This document shows positions 1 through 7,489 of a DNA stretch of 43,860 nucleotides, in pieces. A model generated the notes under the pieces. That model saw nothing but the letters and a program-made list of their open reading frames with translations, ran no database searches and was not told the DNA's origin. Position numbers and translations under genes: made by a program. The stretch lies in contig JAAZXY010000017.1 in the NCBI GenBank assembly GCA_014239855.1, positions 1 to 43,860 of the forward strand, in the 5' to 3' direction. Positions within the stretch are counted from its first letter, which is position 1; every line of letters starts with the position of its first letter. Origin of the DNA: Acidimicrobiales bacterium. GTDB lineage: Bacteria; Actinomycetota; Acidimicrobiia; Acidimicrobiales; MedAcidi-G1.

Positions 1-498
1 GGCACCGTGGTGCTGATCACCCATGATCGCCACCTGATCCGTTCGGTGGCCGACTGCGCCGTCGAGGTCAGGGACGGCCGGGCGACCTGGCACGAGGGAG
101 TCCCCGACCGGGTGCTCTACCCGGTCAAGGCCGATTCGGCGCCCGCCCCGTCGTCACATGGAGCGACGGCCCGCCGCGAAGGAGCCGGCCCGGACGGCGA
201 CAAGCAGGCCGGCAACAAGAAGTCCGGCGGCCAGAAAACCAGTGGCCAGAATTCCGGTGGCCGGGGCCGCCAACGCGATCCCAGGCAGGGCCTCCAACGG
301 AAGTTGGACCGTGCGGAGAAGCAGTGGGAGGCCGCTGAGGCCGCCGTGGTGGAGGTCCAGGAACGTCTGGCCGACCCCGACCTGTACCAGGACCCTGATG
401 GGGCGGCCGCCGTGGTGACCGAGCACGAGACGGCCAAGGACCGGGCCGCCGAGCTGATGGCCGAATGGGAACGCCTCAGCCTGCAACTGGCGGACTGA
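1..498 (+). CDS. ABC-F family ATP-binding protein, C-terminal part (5' cut by window)
   Basis: Only the last ~165 residues are present; the frame is open to base 1. The visible start is the end of the second nucleotide-binding domain: VVLITHDRHLI is the post-Walker B strand with the H-loop histidine, as in ABC-F proteins (Uup, YheS, EttA type), cytosolic ATPases that act on ribosomes. Then follow a Lys/Gly/Ser/Gln-rich linker (about residues 45-98) and a charged coiled-coil tail with the ADPDLYQDP motif typical of the Uup-type C-terminal domain. The tail fits Uup/YheS rather than EttA, but the subfamily cannot be fixed without the N-terminus. It ends in TGA and is followed by a GC-rich hairpin. 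Confidence 0.85.
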   Translation, partial: GTVVLITHDRHLIRSVADCAVEVRDGRATWHEGVPDRVLYPVKADSAPAPSSHGATARREGAGPDGDKQAGNKKSGGQKTSGQNSGGRGRQRDPRQGLQRKLDRAEKQWEAAEAAVVEVQERLADPDLYQDPDGAAAVVTEHETAKDRAAELMAEWERLSLQLAD

Positions 499-519
499 GC
501 CCGGCGCGACCCGGCTGGG

Positions 520-545
520 CTGCTGGCGGGCTGGCCCGCTGGCAG
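520..545 (+). terminator. GC-rich hairpin after the ABC-F gene
   Basis: An 11-bp stem (CTGCTGGCGGG with CCCGCTGGCAG, two G-U pairs) closes a CTGG loop 21 nt after the stop codon. No U-tract follows, so it is an I-shaped or processing hairpin at best. It separates the ABC-F gene from the surE promoter. Confidence 0.45.
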
Positions 546-564
546 GCCATTCCACGACGGTCGC

Positions 565-579
565 TACGGTCGACCCATG
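565..579 (+). promoter_or_regulatory. Leaderless -10 element of surE
   Basis: The hexamer TACGGT (565-570) is followed by 6 nt and then the ATG at 577. No Shine-Dalgarno sequence lies upstream. This spacing places the transcription start on or next to the start codon. No clear -35 box is seen. Confidence 0.5.
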
Positions 580-1404
580 CGAATCCTGGTCACCAACGAC
601 GACGGCATCGACTCGGTGGGCCTCCACGAACTGGCCCGGGCCCTGGTCGACCTCGGTGAGGTCACCGTGGTGGCCCCCGATTCCGAGTACTCGGGCGCCG
701 GCGCGTCGCTCGGGGCCATGCACCTCATCCGCCCCGAGGTCCACGACGCCCGGATCGACGGCATCGACCGGTCCTGGTCGGTCAGCGGCCCCCCGGGGCT
801 GTGCGTCATCTACAGCCGCCTCGGACTGTTCGGCGACCCGTTCGACCTGGTGGTGGCCGGCATCAACCCGGGGATGAACGTCGGACGGTCGGTGTACCAC
901 TCGGGCACGGTGGGCGCAGCCCTCACCGCCCGCAACGGCAGCATCACCGGCATCGCGGTGAGCCAGGCCGTCACCGGTTGGGGCATCGAGGGCCAGGGGG
1001 CCGACGAGGTCCTGATCGACCAGCACTGGGACACGGCGGCCACCGTGGCCCGGGCCGTGGTCGGTGCGGTGGTGGAGAACCCGCCGACCACCGCCGAGGT
1101 GTTGAACGTGAACGTCCCCAACGTCCCACTGGGCGAGCTGAAGGGCTGGCGGCACACGGTGACCGGGTCAGCGCCCCCTCGCAGCCTGACCACCGCCGAG
1201 ATGATCCCCAAGAAGGGGCACGCCGGCAGCTACCGGGTGGAGATGCACTGGGGCGAACCCGGCGACCTTCCCGCCGACACCGACGGCGGCGCGGTGATGG
1301 CCGGGCTGGTCAGCCTGTCGCGCCTGAACCGCCTGCACGACGAGCCGTCGCCGACCGACGACCCGGCAGCCCGCGGCCTTGATGACCTACTGGGCCGAGG
1401 GTGA
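577..1404 (+). CDS. surE: 5'/3'-nucleotidase SurE
   Basis: 275 aa, the usual SurE length. SurE is a divalent-metal-dependent cytosolic phosphatase acting on nucleoside 5'- and 3'-monophosphates. The family signature is intact: NDDGI at 7-11 with metal ligands D8 and D9, S39 in the SEYSGAGAS loop, and N99 in GINPGMN. The ATG at 577 gives MRILVTNDDG, the normal SurE N-terminus, and sits 6 nt after a TACGGT hexamer, so translation is probably leaderless. The stop codon overlaps the GTG of the next gene by 4 nt (GTGA), indicating coupled translation. Confidence 0.96.
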   Translation: MRILVTNDDGIDSVGLHELARALVDLGEVTVVAPDSEYSGAGASLGAMHLIRPEVHDARIDGIDRSWSVSGPPGLCVIYSRLGLFGDPFDLVVAGINPGMNVGRSVYHSGTVGAALTARNGSITGIAVSQAVTGWGIEGQGADEVLIDQHWDTAATVARAVVGAVVENPPTTAEVLNVNVPNVPLGELKGWRHTVTGSAPPRSLTTAEMIPKKGHAGSYRVEMHWGEPGDLPADTDGGAVMAGLVSLSRLNRLHDEPSPTDDPAARGLDDLLGRG

Positions 1405-1991
1405 CCAGCCCCGGAGCGACCCCGGTCTGGTACGTGGCCTACGGGTCGAACCTGCTGGCCGCACGCTTTGACGCCTACCTCAGCGGCTGCGGCGACGACA
1501 CGCCGTGGGGTGCCCACCGAGGGGCCACCGACCCCGGCCCGGCCACCGGTGACCGGAAGGTGGTGGTCCCCCATCCGGTGTTCTTCGGCGGCCACTCCCG
1601 ACGATGGGACGGTGGCTGCTGCTTCTGTCCCGTCGGACCCACACCGGGTGACCGGCTGGACGTGGTGGGTCGGGCATGGCGCATCACCTGGGACCAGATG
1701 GCCGACGTGGTCGCCCAGGAGAACGGTCGCCCCACCGCGGACGCCTTCCTGCCCGTCGAACCTCCCGGACCGGGCCAGTCCGTCCGGGTGCTGGACGGGA
1801 TCATCGACCTGCTGATCGGGATGGACCGGATCGACGGCGAGCCGGTCTGCACGCTCGGGTCGACCGCTCCTCCCCCGGCGGGGCCACCCAGCACGTCGTA
1901 CCGGGCCGTGCTGGCCGCCGGCATGGCCGAGATGGGACTGGAGCCCGACGAGGCCGAACGGCACCTCGTCGATCTCGACCGCAGCCGCTGA
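1401..1991 (+). CDS. Gamma-glutamylcyclotransferase-like protein
   Basis: 196 aa. The N-terminal VWYVAYGSNL is the YGSNL substrate-loop signature of the gamma-glutamylcyclotransferase (GGCT/AIG2) fold, whose members release 5-oxoproline from gamma-glutamyl amines or peptides. The central part (GRAWRITWDQMADVVAQENG) fits the conserved beta-barrel region in which the catalytic Glu lies, but I cannot pick that Glu with certainty. The start is a GTG inside the surE stop (GTGA overlap), so the two genes are coupled. The substrate is unknown; the link to SurE is positional only. Confidence 0.65.
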   Translation: MTSPGATPVWYVAYGSNLLAARFDAYLSGCGDDTPWGAHRGATDPGPATGDRKVVVPHPVFFGGHSRRWDGGCCFCPVGPTPGDRLDVVGRAWRITWDQMADVVAQENGRPTADAFLPVEPPGPGQSVRVLDGIIDLLIGMDRIDGEPVCTLGSTAPPPAGPPSTSYRAVLAAGMAEMGLEPDEAERHLVDLDRSR

Positions 1992-2002
1992 TCGCAGGCA
2001 CC

Positions 2003-2019
2003 GAGGCGCTGCCGGCCTC
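2003..2019. terminator. Weak hairpin between convergent genes
   Basis: GAGGC and GCCTC pair around a 7-nt loop, and the right arm overlaps the stop codon of the minus-strand SDR. The stem is only 5 bp with no U-tract. The gap between the convergent genes is just 26 nt, so this is the only candidate stop signal there. Confidence 0.25.
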
Positions 2020-2800
2020 AGATGGTGATGAGGCCGCCGTTGGGCGAGATCCACTGGCCGGTGATGAACGAACTCTCCGACGACGCCAGGAACAGCGCCG
2101 TGGCGGCGATCTCCTCGGCCGTGCCCTGACGCTTCAACGGCGTCATCATCACCATGGGAGCCAGCATGGCGTCACCCACGTCGGCGGTCATCGGCGTATC
2201 GATCACCCCGGGGGCGATGGCGTTGATGCGGATGCCCATGGCGCCCAGTTCCCGCGACGCCGCCCGGGTGAAGCCCAGCACGGCGCCCTTGGCCGAGGCG
2301 TAGTGCACCGGTCCCCATCCGGCCAGCCCGGCGATGCTGGACAGGGTGATGACCGACCCGCCCTCGCCCATGAGCTTCACGGCCTCGCGGGTACCCAGGA
2401 AGGTGCCACCGGCATGGATGGCCATCATCTTGGAGAACGCCTCGTACCCCATCAGGGAGATCTGGGAGCCCTGGCCGGCCATCATCTCGTCGAAGCCGTC
2501 GCCCGGCAGGCGGCTCACCCCGGCGTTGTTGACCTGCACGTCGAGACGACCCCAGGCCCCGTGGATCTGGGCGAACATCGAGACCATGTCGCCCTCGTCG
2601 CAGACGTCGCCCCCGAAGGCCCGGTGACCGTCACCGTCGAGCAACTTGACCGTCTCGTCGGCCGCCTCCCACCGGAGGTCCTGGGCGGCAATGGTGGCGC
2701 CCTCCTCCGCGAAACGCAGCGCCATGGCCCGTCCCAGTCCCGATCCGGCCCCGGTGATGCAGGCCACCTTCCCGGCCAGACGGCCCGTCTCACGGCTCAT
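2018..2800 (-). CDS. SDR family NAD(P)-dependent oxidoreductase
   Basis: 260 aa from the ATG at 2800. A classical short-chain dehydrogenase/reductase: TGAGSGLG cofactor loop (16-23), D41 at the end of beta-2 suggesting NAD(H) preference, NNAG (91-94), Ser154/Ser155, Tyr167 and Lys171 (YASAK) and the IAPGVIDTPM segment. There is a short insertion around residues 98-118 (between NNAG and helix alpha-5). The substrate cannot be told. The best SD (GGGGAGG, 2826-2832) is too far from this ATG; instead it serves a 6-codon mini-ORF whose TGA overlaps the ATG, so translation may be coupled to it. No other in-frame start lies close. Confidence 0.9.
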   Translation of the reverse strand: MSRETGRLAGKVACITGAGSGLGRAMALRFAEEGATIAAQDLRWEAADETVKLLDGDGHRAFGGDVCDEGDMVSMFAQIHGAWGRLDVQVNNAGVSRLPGDGFDEMMAGQGSQISLMGYEAFSKMMAIHAGGTFLGTREAVKLMGEGGSVITLSSIAGLAGWGPVHYASAKGAVLGFTRAASRELGAMGIRINAIAPGVIDTPMTADVGDAMLAPMVMMTPLKRQGTAEEIAATALFLASSESSFITGQWISPNGGLITI

Positions 2801-2817
2801 ACGGTGTCTCGATTCAC
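2797..2817 (-). other. Possible leader mini-ORF of the SDR gene
   Basis: GTG at 2817 begins a 6-codon frame (V/M-N-R-D-T-V) ending in a TGA that overlaps the SDR ATG (ATGA). A strong SD, GGGGAGG at 2826-2832, lies 8 nt before the GTG, an ideal spacing, while the SDR ATG itself has none. Coding status rests on this geometry only. Confidence 0.3.
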
Positions 2818-2830
2818 GTGTGTTTCCTCC

Positions 2831-2855
2831 CCGATCGAACGTCGCGTCCGATCGG
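2831..2855. promoter_or_regulatory. Inverted repeat between divergent SDR and flavodoxin genes
   Basis: CCGATCG, 11-nt spacer, CGATCGG; each arm contains the palindrome CGATCG. It lies in the 116-nt divergent region, where a regulator could affect both genes. On the minus strand TACACT (2861-2866) could be a -10 box. The role as an operator is inferred. Confidence 0.35.
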
Positions 2856-2899
2856 CGGCGAGTGTAGAACGGGTGATCTTCCTGAGGCACACTGTGGTC

Positions 2900-2920
2900 A
2901 TGAAGCAGGCACCTCAGTGA
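2900..2920 (+). other. Possible leader mini-ORF of the flavodoxin gene
   Basis: ATG at 2900 begins a 6-codon frame (MKQAPQ) whose TGA overlaps the flavodoxin-like GTG start by 4 nt (GTGA). CACACT at 2888-2893 sits 6 nt before this ATG, as in the leaderless starts of the window. The flavodoxin GTG has no SD of its own at good spacing. This mirrors the arrangement of the divergent SDR gene. Confidence 0.3.
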
Positions 2921-3345
2921 ACGTCGTCATCATCCACCAGAGCCGGACCGGCAACACCCGGAGGGCCGCCGAGTTGATCGGCGGGGCCGCCGCAGCGGCC
3001 GGGGCCACCGTGGCCGTACGCCCGGTCACCAACATCGACTACAAGGAACTGGCCGAGGCCGATCTGGTCTTCGTCGGCACGTGGGTCGACGGCCTGATCC
3101 TGTTCGGCCACCGCCCCGGCGACACCGGCAAGGTGCGCCAGATCCCGAAGTTGTGGGACAAGCAGGTGGCCGCGTTCATGACCCATGCCGTGAACCCCGG
3201 CAACGCAGCCACGAAACTGTCCGACGTGCTGGAGGGTCACGGTGCCACTGTGGTGGCTGCCCGCTCGCTGAACCGTCGCCGTCTCGATGACGAGGCCCCG
3301 GCATTCGCCGCCGAGGTCCTGGCCTCGGTAAGCGCCGCGGCCTGA
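2917..3345 (+). CDS. Flavodoxin-like protein
   Basis: 142 aa, cytosolic. The N-terminal VIIHQSRTGNTRRAAE is the phosphate-binding loop of the flavodoxin fold (SxTGNTxxxA), followed by ADLVFVGTWVDG, the second FMN-contacting loop region. The length matches single-domain flavodoxins, which bind FMN and carry electrons; a multimeric NAD(P)H:quinone reductase role is also possible. The GTG at 2917 was chosen because the flavodoxin fold begins at the next codon; the longer upstream frame has no family similarity. The stop is 1 nt from the stop of the convergent RarD-like gene. Confidence 0.82.
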   Translation: MNVVIIHQSRTGNTRRAAELIGGAAAAAGATVAVRPVTNIDYKELAEADLVFVGTWVDGLILFGHRPGDTGKVRQIPKLWDKQVAAFMTHAVNPGNAATKLSDVLEGHGATVVAARSLNRRRLDDEAPAFAAEVLASVSAAA

Positions 3346-3346
3346 C

Positions 3347-4264
3347 TCAGCCGACCTGACCGCGCTGCCCGAGGGAACGCCAACCGGCCAGCCGGCCTCC
3401 CGTCCCCACCGACCGGAGGCCGTCGAGGGTGAACACGGCGAGCCCCGTCCACACCAGGGCGAATCCGATCAGGCGACCTCCACCGAACGGTTCGTCGTAG
3501 GCCACCACGCCGAGCAGGAAGTTGATGGACGGCGACAGGTACTGGATCACGCCGATCACCGACAGCGGTACCCGCTGCACCGCCCCGGCGAAGCACAACA
3601 GCGGCACGGCGGTGAACAGGCCGCTACCCAGCAGGACCACGTACTCGGTGCCCGACGCGGAGACCAGCGCGTCCTGTCCGTTGATCAGCCGGGTCCCCAG
3701 GAACACCAGGACCAGCGGCAGCATGACCGTCAACTCGATGGCCAGCATGTCCAGAGGAGGCCGGTTCACCGTCTTCTTGATGAGGCCGTAGATGCCGAAC
3801 GTGGCCGCCAGGAAGAGCGACACCCACGGGAGTCGACCCATGTCGATGGTCAGCCACGTCACGCTGGCCGCACCGAGGGCGACGGCTGCCCACTGGGCCC
3901 GACGAAGGCGTTCACCGACCACGACGACGCCCAGGACCACACTGACCAGCGGGGTGATGAAGTAGCCGAGGCTGCCCTCGATCACCCGACCGTTGGTGAC
4001 CGCCCATACCCAGACCAGCCAGTTCGACCCGATGAGGATCCCGGCCAGCGCCTCCAGGGCCAACGTCCGGGGCTCACGGGCCGCGGTCCGCACCGAACGA
4101 AGCGACCGACGGACCAGGTGGATGACCAGCACGGTCACGAAGGTCCAGAGCGCCCGGTGCCCCAGCATGTCCAGAGCCGGGATGTCCGAGCCCAGCCGCC
4201 AGAAGGCCGGTGACAACCCCCACATGACCTGGGCACACACGATCAACACCAGGCCCCTACGCAT
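3347..4264 (-). CDS. RarD/EamA-type drug/metabolite transporter
   Basis: 305 aa, close to the ~300 aa of RarD. About ten hydrophobic segments in two EamA repeats make it an inner-membrane protein of the DMT superfamily. RarD hallmarks include the start RRGLVLIVCAQVMWGLSPAFW, the segment GSNWLVWVWAVTNGRVIEGSLGYF and the late QYLSPSINFLLGV. The substrate is unknown. ATG 4264 was chosen because the first membrane helix follows directly; the upstream extension is polar and overlaps the divergent promoter region. GAGACT sits 6 nt before the ATG, a weak leaderless -10 candidate, the same hexamer and spacing as before the SDR at 21533. Confidence 0.88.
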   Translation of the reverse strand: MRRGLVLIVCAQVMWGLSPAFWRLGSDIPALDMLGHRALWTFVTVLVIHLVRRSLRSVRTAAREPRTLALEALAGILIGSNWLVWVWAVTNGRVIEGSLGYFITPLVSVVLGVVVVGERLRRAQWAAVALGAASVTWLTIDMGRLPWVSLFLAATFGIYGLIKKTVNRPPLDMLAIELTVMLPLVLVFLGTRLINGQDALVSASGTEYVVLLGSGLFTAVPLLCFAGAVQRVPLSVIGVIQYLSPSINFLLGVVAYDEPFGGGRLIGFALVWTGLAVFTLDGLRSVGTGGRLAGWRSLGQRGQVG

Positions 4265-4345
4265 CGGGCCAGTCTCGTCAGCAACCACCCGCCCGACCAA
4301 CCCGGTATCGGGCCGCACGACCCCGGCCAGCAGGGGTCGGGCCGG

Positions 4346-4361
4346 TACCGTCCGTCGAATG
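4346..4361 (+). promoter_or_regulatory. Leaderless -10 element of the amidotransferase gene
   Basis: TACCGT (4346-4351), then 7 nt, then ATG at 4359. No SD sequence. Same geometry as at surE. Confidence 0.45.
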
Positions 4362-5066
4362 CGGATCGGACTGCTGCGTTGCGACGACATCTTCGAGGAC
4401 CTGCGTCCCGAGTACAGCGGCTACCACCAGCTGTTCACCAACCTCTTCGCGGCCACCGGTGACGAGTCCGTGGAGTTCACCGACCTCCCCGTGTACCAGG
4501 GCACGTTTCCCTCGGCTCCCGACGAGTACGACGCCTGGTTGATCACCGGTTCGGCCCGCGGCGTCTACGAGGACGAACCGTGGATCCGGTCACTCCTGGA
4601 TCTGGTGCGTGACCTGGATGTGGCCCGTGCCCCCACCCTCGGGGTGTGCTTCGGCCACCAGGCCATCGCCCAGGCCCTCGGCGGTCGGGTCGAGCGCGTC
4701 GACACCTGGGGCATCGGCAACCGGGCTGCCCGGATCACCCGACGGGAATCGTGGATGACCCCGGGCCACGACGAGGTGGGCATCTTCTACAGCCACCGCG
4801 ACCAGGTCCTGGACCTGCCCTCCGGCGGTCGGGTGGTGGCCACCGCGGACCACTGTCCGGTGGCCGCGCTGGCCGTGGGCGACCACATGCTGGGCATCCA
4901 GGCCCACCCCGAGTTCGACCCCCACTACGCCGACGTGCTCTACCGGGGGCGCTACACCGGCACCCGTCTACAGGAGGTCCTCGACGACGCGCTGTCCACC
5001 CTGGACGCCCCACTCCACCGGGTCGACGTGGCCACCTGGATGCTGCGGTTCATCCGCGGCCTCTAG
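4359..5066 (+). CDS. Class I glutamine amidotransferase (GMP synthase-like domain protein)
   Basis: 235 aa, a stand-alone GATase1 domain. The nucleophile elbow is LGVCFGHQ with C97; the His-Glu pair is in GIQAHPEF (H183, E185), so the catalytic triad is complete. Such free-standing proteins resemble GMP synthase glutaminase or YfeJ/gamma-glutamyl hydrolases of the PuuD group and hydrolyse glutamine or gamma-glutamyl bonds; the acceptor is unknown. ATG at 4359 yields MRIGLLRCDD, the start of the fold, and lies 7 nt after TACCGT. Divergent from the RarD-like gene and convergent with the next EamA gene. Confidence 0.88.
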   Translation: MRIGLLRCDDIFEDLRPEYSGYHQLFTNLFAATGDESVEFTDLPVYQGTFPSAPDEYDAWLITGSARGVYEDEPWIRSLLDLVRDLDVARAPTLGVCFGHQAIAQALGGRVERVDTWGIGNRAARITRRESWMTPGHDEVGIFYSHRDQVLDLPSGGRVVATADHCPVAALAVGDHMLGIQAHPEFDPHYADVLYRGRYTGTRLQEVLDDALSTLDAPLHRVDVATWMLRFIRGL

Positions 5067-5068
5067 GC

Positions 5069-5092
5069 CCGGAGCCCTCTTCAGCGCTCCGG
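5069..5092. terminator. Hairpin between convergent genes
   Basis: CCGGAGC (5069-5075) pairs with GCTCCGG (5086-5092) around a 10-nt loop that contains the stop codon of the minus-strand EamA gene. The convergent position suits a shared terminator; no U-tract. Confidence 0.5.
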
Positions 5093-5968
5093 TCGAACCG
5101 TCACCTCGACCGGTCGGGTCACCACGAAGGACAGGGCGACCAGCACCACGGCCATCCCGAGGCCCTGCTGGCCGGCGATGCGTTCGTCGATCAGCCACCA
5201 TGCGTAGAGCGGGGCCACCGCAGTGAACAGCAGGCTGATCAGGCTCATCTGGGTCAGCGTCACGTGGCCGTGGGCGAAGTTGGTCATCAGGTGGCCGGTC
5301 CCAGGGATGATGGCCATGGCCGCCACCATCCACCAGTCCCCACCCGATGGCAGGGCCACGCCGCCCTCGGCCACCAGGGCGATCGGCAGCAGGACCGCCG
5401 TGGCCACCACGGTGAGGGCCAGTTGATAGGTGATGGAGTCCATCTCGGCCCGGGCCTTCTTGGAGGCCACGTAGTAGGAGGCGAACAGGATCATGGTGAT
5501 CAGGGCCATCAGGTCGCCCGACCAGGTGGACACGCCCCCGGCCCCCGCTCCCGCCATGGCCACCACGACACCCAGGAAGGCCACCGTGGCACCCACATAG
5601 ACCGACCGGTGGGGGCGTTCGCCGAACAGCCGATGTCCGACGGCCAGGAGCAGGACGGGCTGCAGCGAGGCGATGACCACCGCGTTGACCGCACTGGTCC
5701 GACGCATCGACAGGATGAAGAACACCAGGTTGACGGCGAAGATCACGCCACCCACGGCGGAGCGCTTCAGGTCGACCCAGCGGAGCCGGTTGCCGGCCAG
5801 CACCAGGACCACGGCGTAGAAGGCGGCGGCCAGGCCGAGCCTCCAGAAGACGAAGGCCATCTCGGCCATCTCGACCTTCTTGACGATGCTGGGCCCGAAG
5901 GCCATGAAGCCCACGGCGCCCACCGCCGCACCGCGCCCCAGCAACACCCGATCCCGCATCCGGTGCAC
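5081..5968 (-). CDS. EamA family transporter
   Basis: 295 aa with about ten predicted membrane segments in two EamA repeats, so a DMT-superfamily inner-membrane permease; the substrate cannot be told. Typical pieces are the AFVFWRLGLAAAFYA segment in repeat 1 and LISLLFTAVAPLYAWWLIDE in repeat 2. I chose the GTG at 5968 because GGAGG (5976-5980) precedes it by 7 nt; the ATG at 5959 would be 16 nt from the SD. Last gene of the minus-strand run that begins near 7361; 44 nt after the PlsC-like gene. Confidence 0.87.
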   Translation of the reverse strand: MHRMRDRVLLGRGAAVGAVGFMAFGPSIVKKVEMAEMAFVFWRLGLAAAFYAVVLVLAGNRLRWVDLKRSAVGGVIFAVNLVFFILSMRRTSAVNAVVIASLQPVLLLAVGHRLFGERPHRSVYVGATVAFLGVVVAMAGAGAGGVSTWSGDLMALITMILFASYYVASKKARAEMDSITYQLALTVVATAVLLPIALVAEGGVALPSGGDWWMVAAMAIIPGTGHLMTNFAHGHVTLTQMSLISLLFTAVAPLYAWWLIDERIAGQQGLGMAVVLVALSFVVTRPVEVTVRPER

Positions 5969-6012
5969 CCTTCCACCTCCGCGCCTCCCGGCAGGCGTCG
6001 GGGAACCCCGAC

Positions 6013-6687
6013 TCAGGTCCTTGCCGTCGCCTCGTCCTGAGCGGCCTGCAGGGCTTCGGTCAGGTTCTCGGTCCACGACCGGAGAGAACTACGGGCGCCC
6101 TTCGGTTCGGGCGGATCGATGGGCGGGCCGACCACCAACCGAACCCGGGTCGGACGGGGGAACCGCGCTCCGGTGGGCATGGCCTCGCCCGTCCCGGCGA
6201 TTCCCACCGGCACCACCCGGGACTGTGTCTTGGCGGCCAGCCACGCCGTGCCGTCGAACAGTTCACCGATGTCGCCGCCCTCGTGGCGCTTCCCCTCCGG
6301 GAATACCAGCAGGAGGTTGCCGTCGTTGAGGAGCTCGCGGGCGATGCGCATCGACTCACGGTCCGCAGTGTCACGGTGCACGGGAAACGCACCCAACGAG
6401 GCGATCACCCAGGCCAGTGGCCGAAACCTGAACAGGCTCTCCTTGGCCAGTGCCCGGAGTCGCCGCCGCGTCAGCGGGGCCAGCATCAACGAGTCGAGGT
6501 TGGAACGGTGGACGGGCGCCAGGATGACCGGTCCGTCGGCCGGGATGTGTTCGCGACCCACGGCCCGGGTCCGGAAGTACGGCCAGAGCAGCAGGCGGGC
6601 CAGGCCCCGGATGGTGCCGTAGACCAGCGGCGCCGTCCACGCCGCGCTGGTACGACGGGCGCGGGCCTGACGTTCCGACGAGTCCAT
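6013..6687 (-). CDS. 1-acyl-sn-glycerol-3-phosphate acyltransferase (PlsC family)
   Basis: 224 aa. Carries the glycerolipid acyltransferase motifs in order: HRSNLD (H60, D65; the HX4D catalytic pair), the conserved KESLFRFRPLAW region, FPEG (129-132) that binds the glycerol phosphate, and a VPVGIAGTGEAMP segment. Likely membrane-associated; transfers a fatty acyl group to lysophosphatidate or a related acceptor. Actinobacteria usually have several paralogues, so the exact acceptor is open. The second of two possible roles is acylation of another lysolipid. It follows the CBS-pair gene by 51 nt on the same strand. Confidence 0.9.
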   Translation of the reverse strand: MDSSERQARARRTSAAWTAPLVYGTIRGLARLLLWPYFRTRAVGREHIPADGPVILAPVHRSNLDSLMLAPLTRRRLRALAKESLFRFRPLAWVIASLGAFPVHRDTADRESMRIARELLNDGNLLLVFPEGKRHEGGDIGELFDGTAWLAAKTQSRVVPVGIAGTGEAMPTGARFPRPTRVRLVVGPPIDPPEPKGARSSLRSWTENLTEALQAAQDEATART

Positions 6688-6738
6688 GGCGTCAGGTGGC
6701 CGGAATCGTTGGGTCAGCGTTGGACGTCGGGCGACGCG

Positions 6739-7116
6739 TCAGCGCTGGGCGATGCGGGCGCTCAACACGTCGCGGAGGCTGACCATGCCGAGGAGCTCGC
6801 CGTCGACCTCCACGGGAAGGTGGCGATAGCCGCGACTCAGCATCAGGGCGGCCGCCTCCTCGGTGTCCAGGTCGGGCAGGGCGGTATCGGGATCCGGGGT
6901 CATCCAATGGTCGACCCGGGACGCCCGCAGGTCGTCGTCGTCGGCGGCGGCCCGGAGAACATCGCGCTCGGTCAGGATGCCCAACAGCATCCGACCCTGA
7001 ACCACGACCACCGAACCGAACCCGCCCCGGACCATGACCCGTGCGGCATCACTGATCGTCGAATCGGGTGGCAGGGTGACCACGTTGTCGGTCATCACCT
7101 CGGAGATGGCGACCAT
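6739..7116 (-). CDS. CBS-domain pair protein
   Basis: 125 aa made of two CBS repeats and nothing else (about residues 3-62 and 67-125). Repeat 1 shows VMTDNVVTLPPDSTISDAA and GILTERDVLRA; repeat 2 shows HWMTPDPDTALPDLDT and GMVSLRDVLSA. Such stand-alone pairs bind adenine nucleotides (AMP, ATP, SAM) and sense energy state; the partner is unknown. Its ATG overlaps the stop codon of the upstream small gene by one base (TGATG), so the two are coupled. Confidence 0.92.
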   Translation of the reverse strand: MVAISEVMTDNVVTLPPDSTISDAARVMVRGGFGSVVVVQGRMLLGILTERDVLRAAADDDDLRASRVDHWMTPDPDTALPDLDTEEAAALMLSRGYRHLPVEVDGELLGMVSLRDVLSARIAQR

Positions 7117-7361
7117 CAGCCACTCCCCCCGACCTCGTCGACGTCACGATCCTTCCGGGCTCCCGACGGGACCTCCAGATCGAGGTTGAGGGCGCGCCAG
7201 AGGTTGCCGGCCCACACGCTGGTGTGGGGCCACTCCCGCCAGAAGGCCTGGAGGACGGCGGGATCCATCTCGGCGGCGGCTTCTTCCGGACTCTGGTCGC
7301 GGGCCAACGCGTCGAGGGCGTCGACCACGGCAAGCAGACGGACTGATGGAGTCTCTGACAC
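7116..7361 (-). CDS. Small protein of unknown function
   Basis: 81 aa from GTG 7361, acidic, no membrane segment or signal peptide, rich in Ala/Glu/Asp with a Trp-rich stretch (FWREWPHTSVWAGNLW). I do not recognise a family. The TGATG overlap with the CBS-pair gene and normal codon use argue that it is real. A GGGAGG sits 4 nt before the GTG at 7361; another in-frame GTG at 7379 has no SD. It may be a partner or target of the CBS protein, but that is only a guess from position. Confidence 0.55.
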   Translation of the reverse strand: MSETPSVRLLAVVDALDALARDQSPEEAAAEMDPAVLQAFWREWPHTSVWAGNLWRALNLDLEVPSGARKDRDVDEVGGSG

Positions 7362-7489
7362 GAAGCCTCCCGGGCTCACGGACGATCGGAGGTTCCGTCG
7401 TCCGCCCTTCGATCATCCCCCGAATCGGACGGCTCGGCAAACGGACCGGCAGGAGGGCCGACTCGAGGGCCGACCCGATGGCCGGAGGG

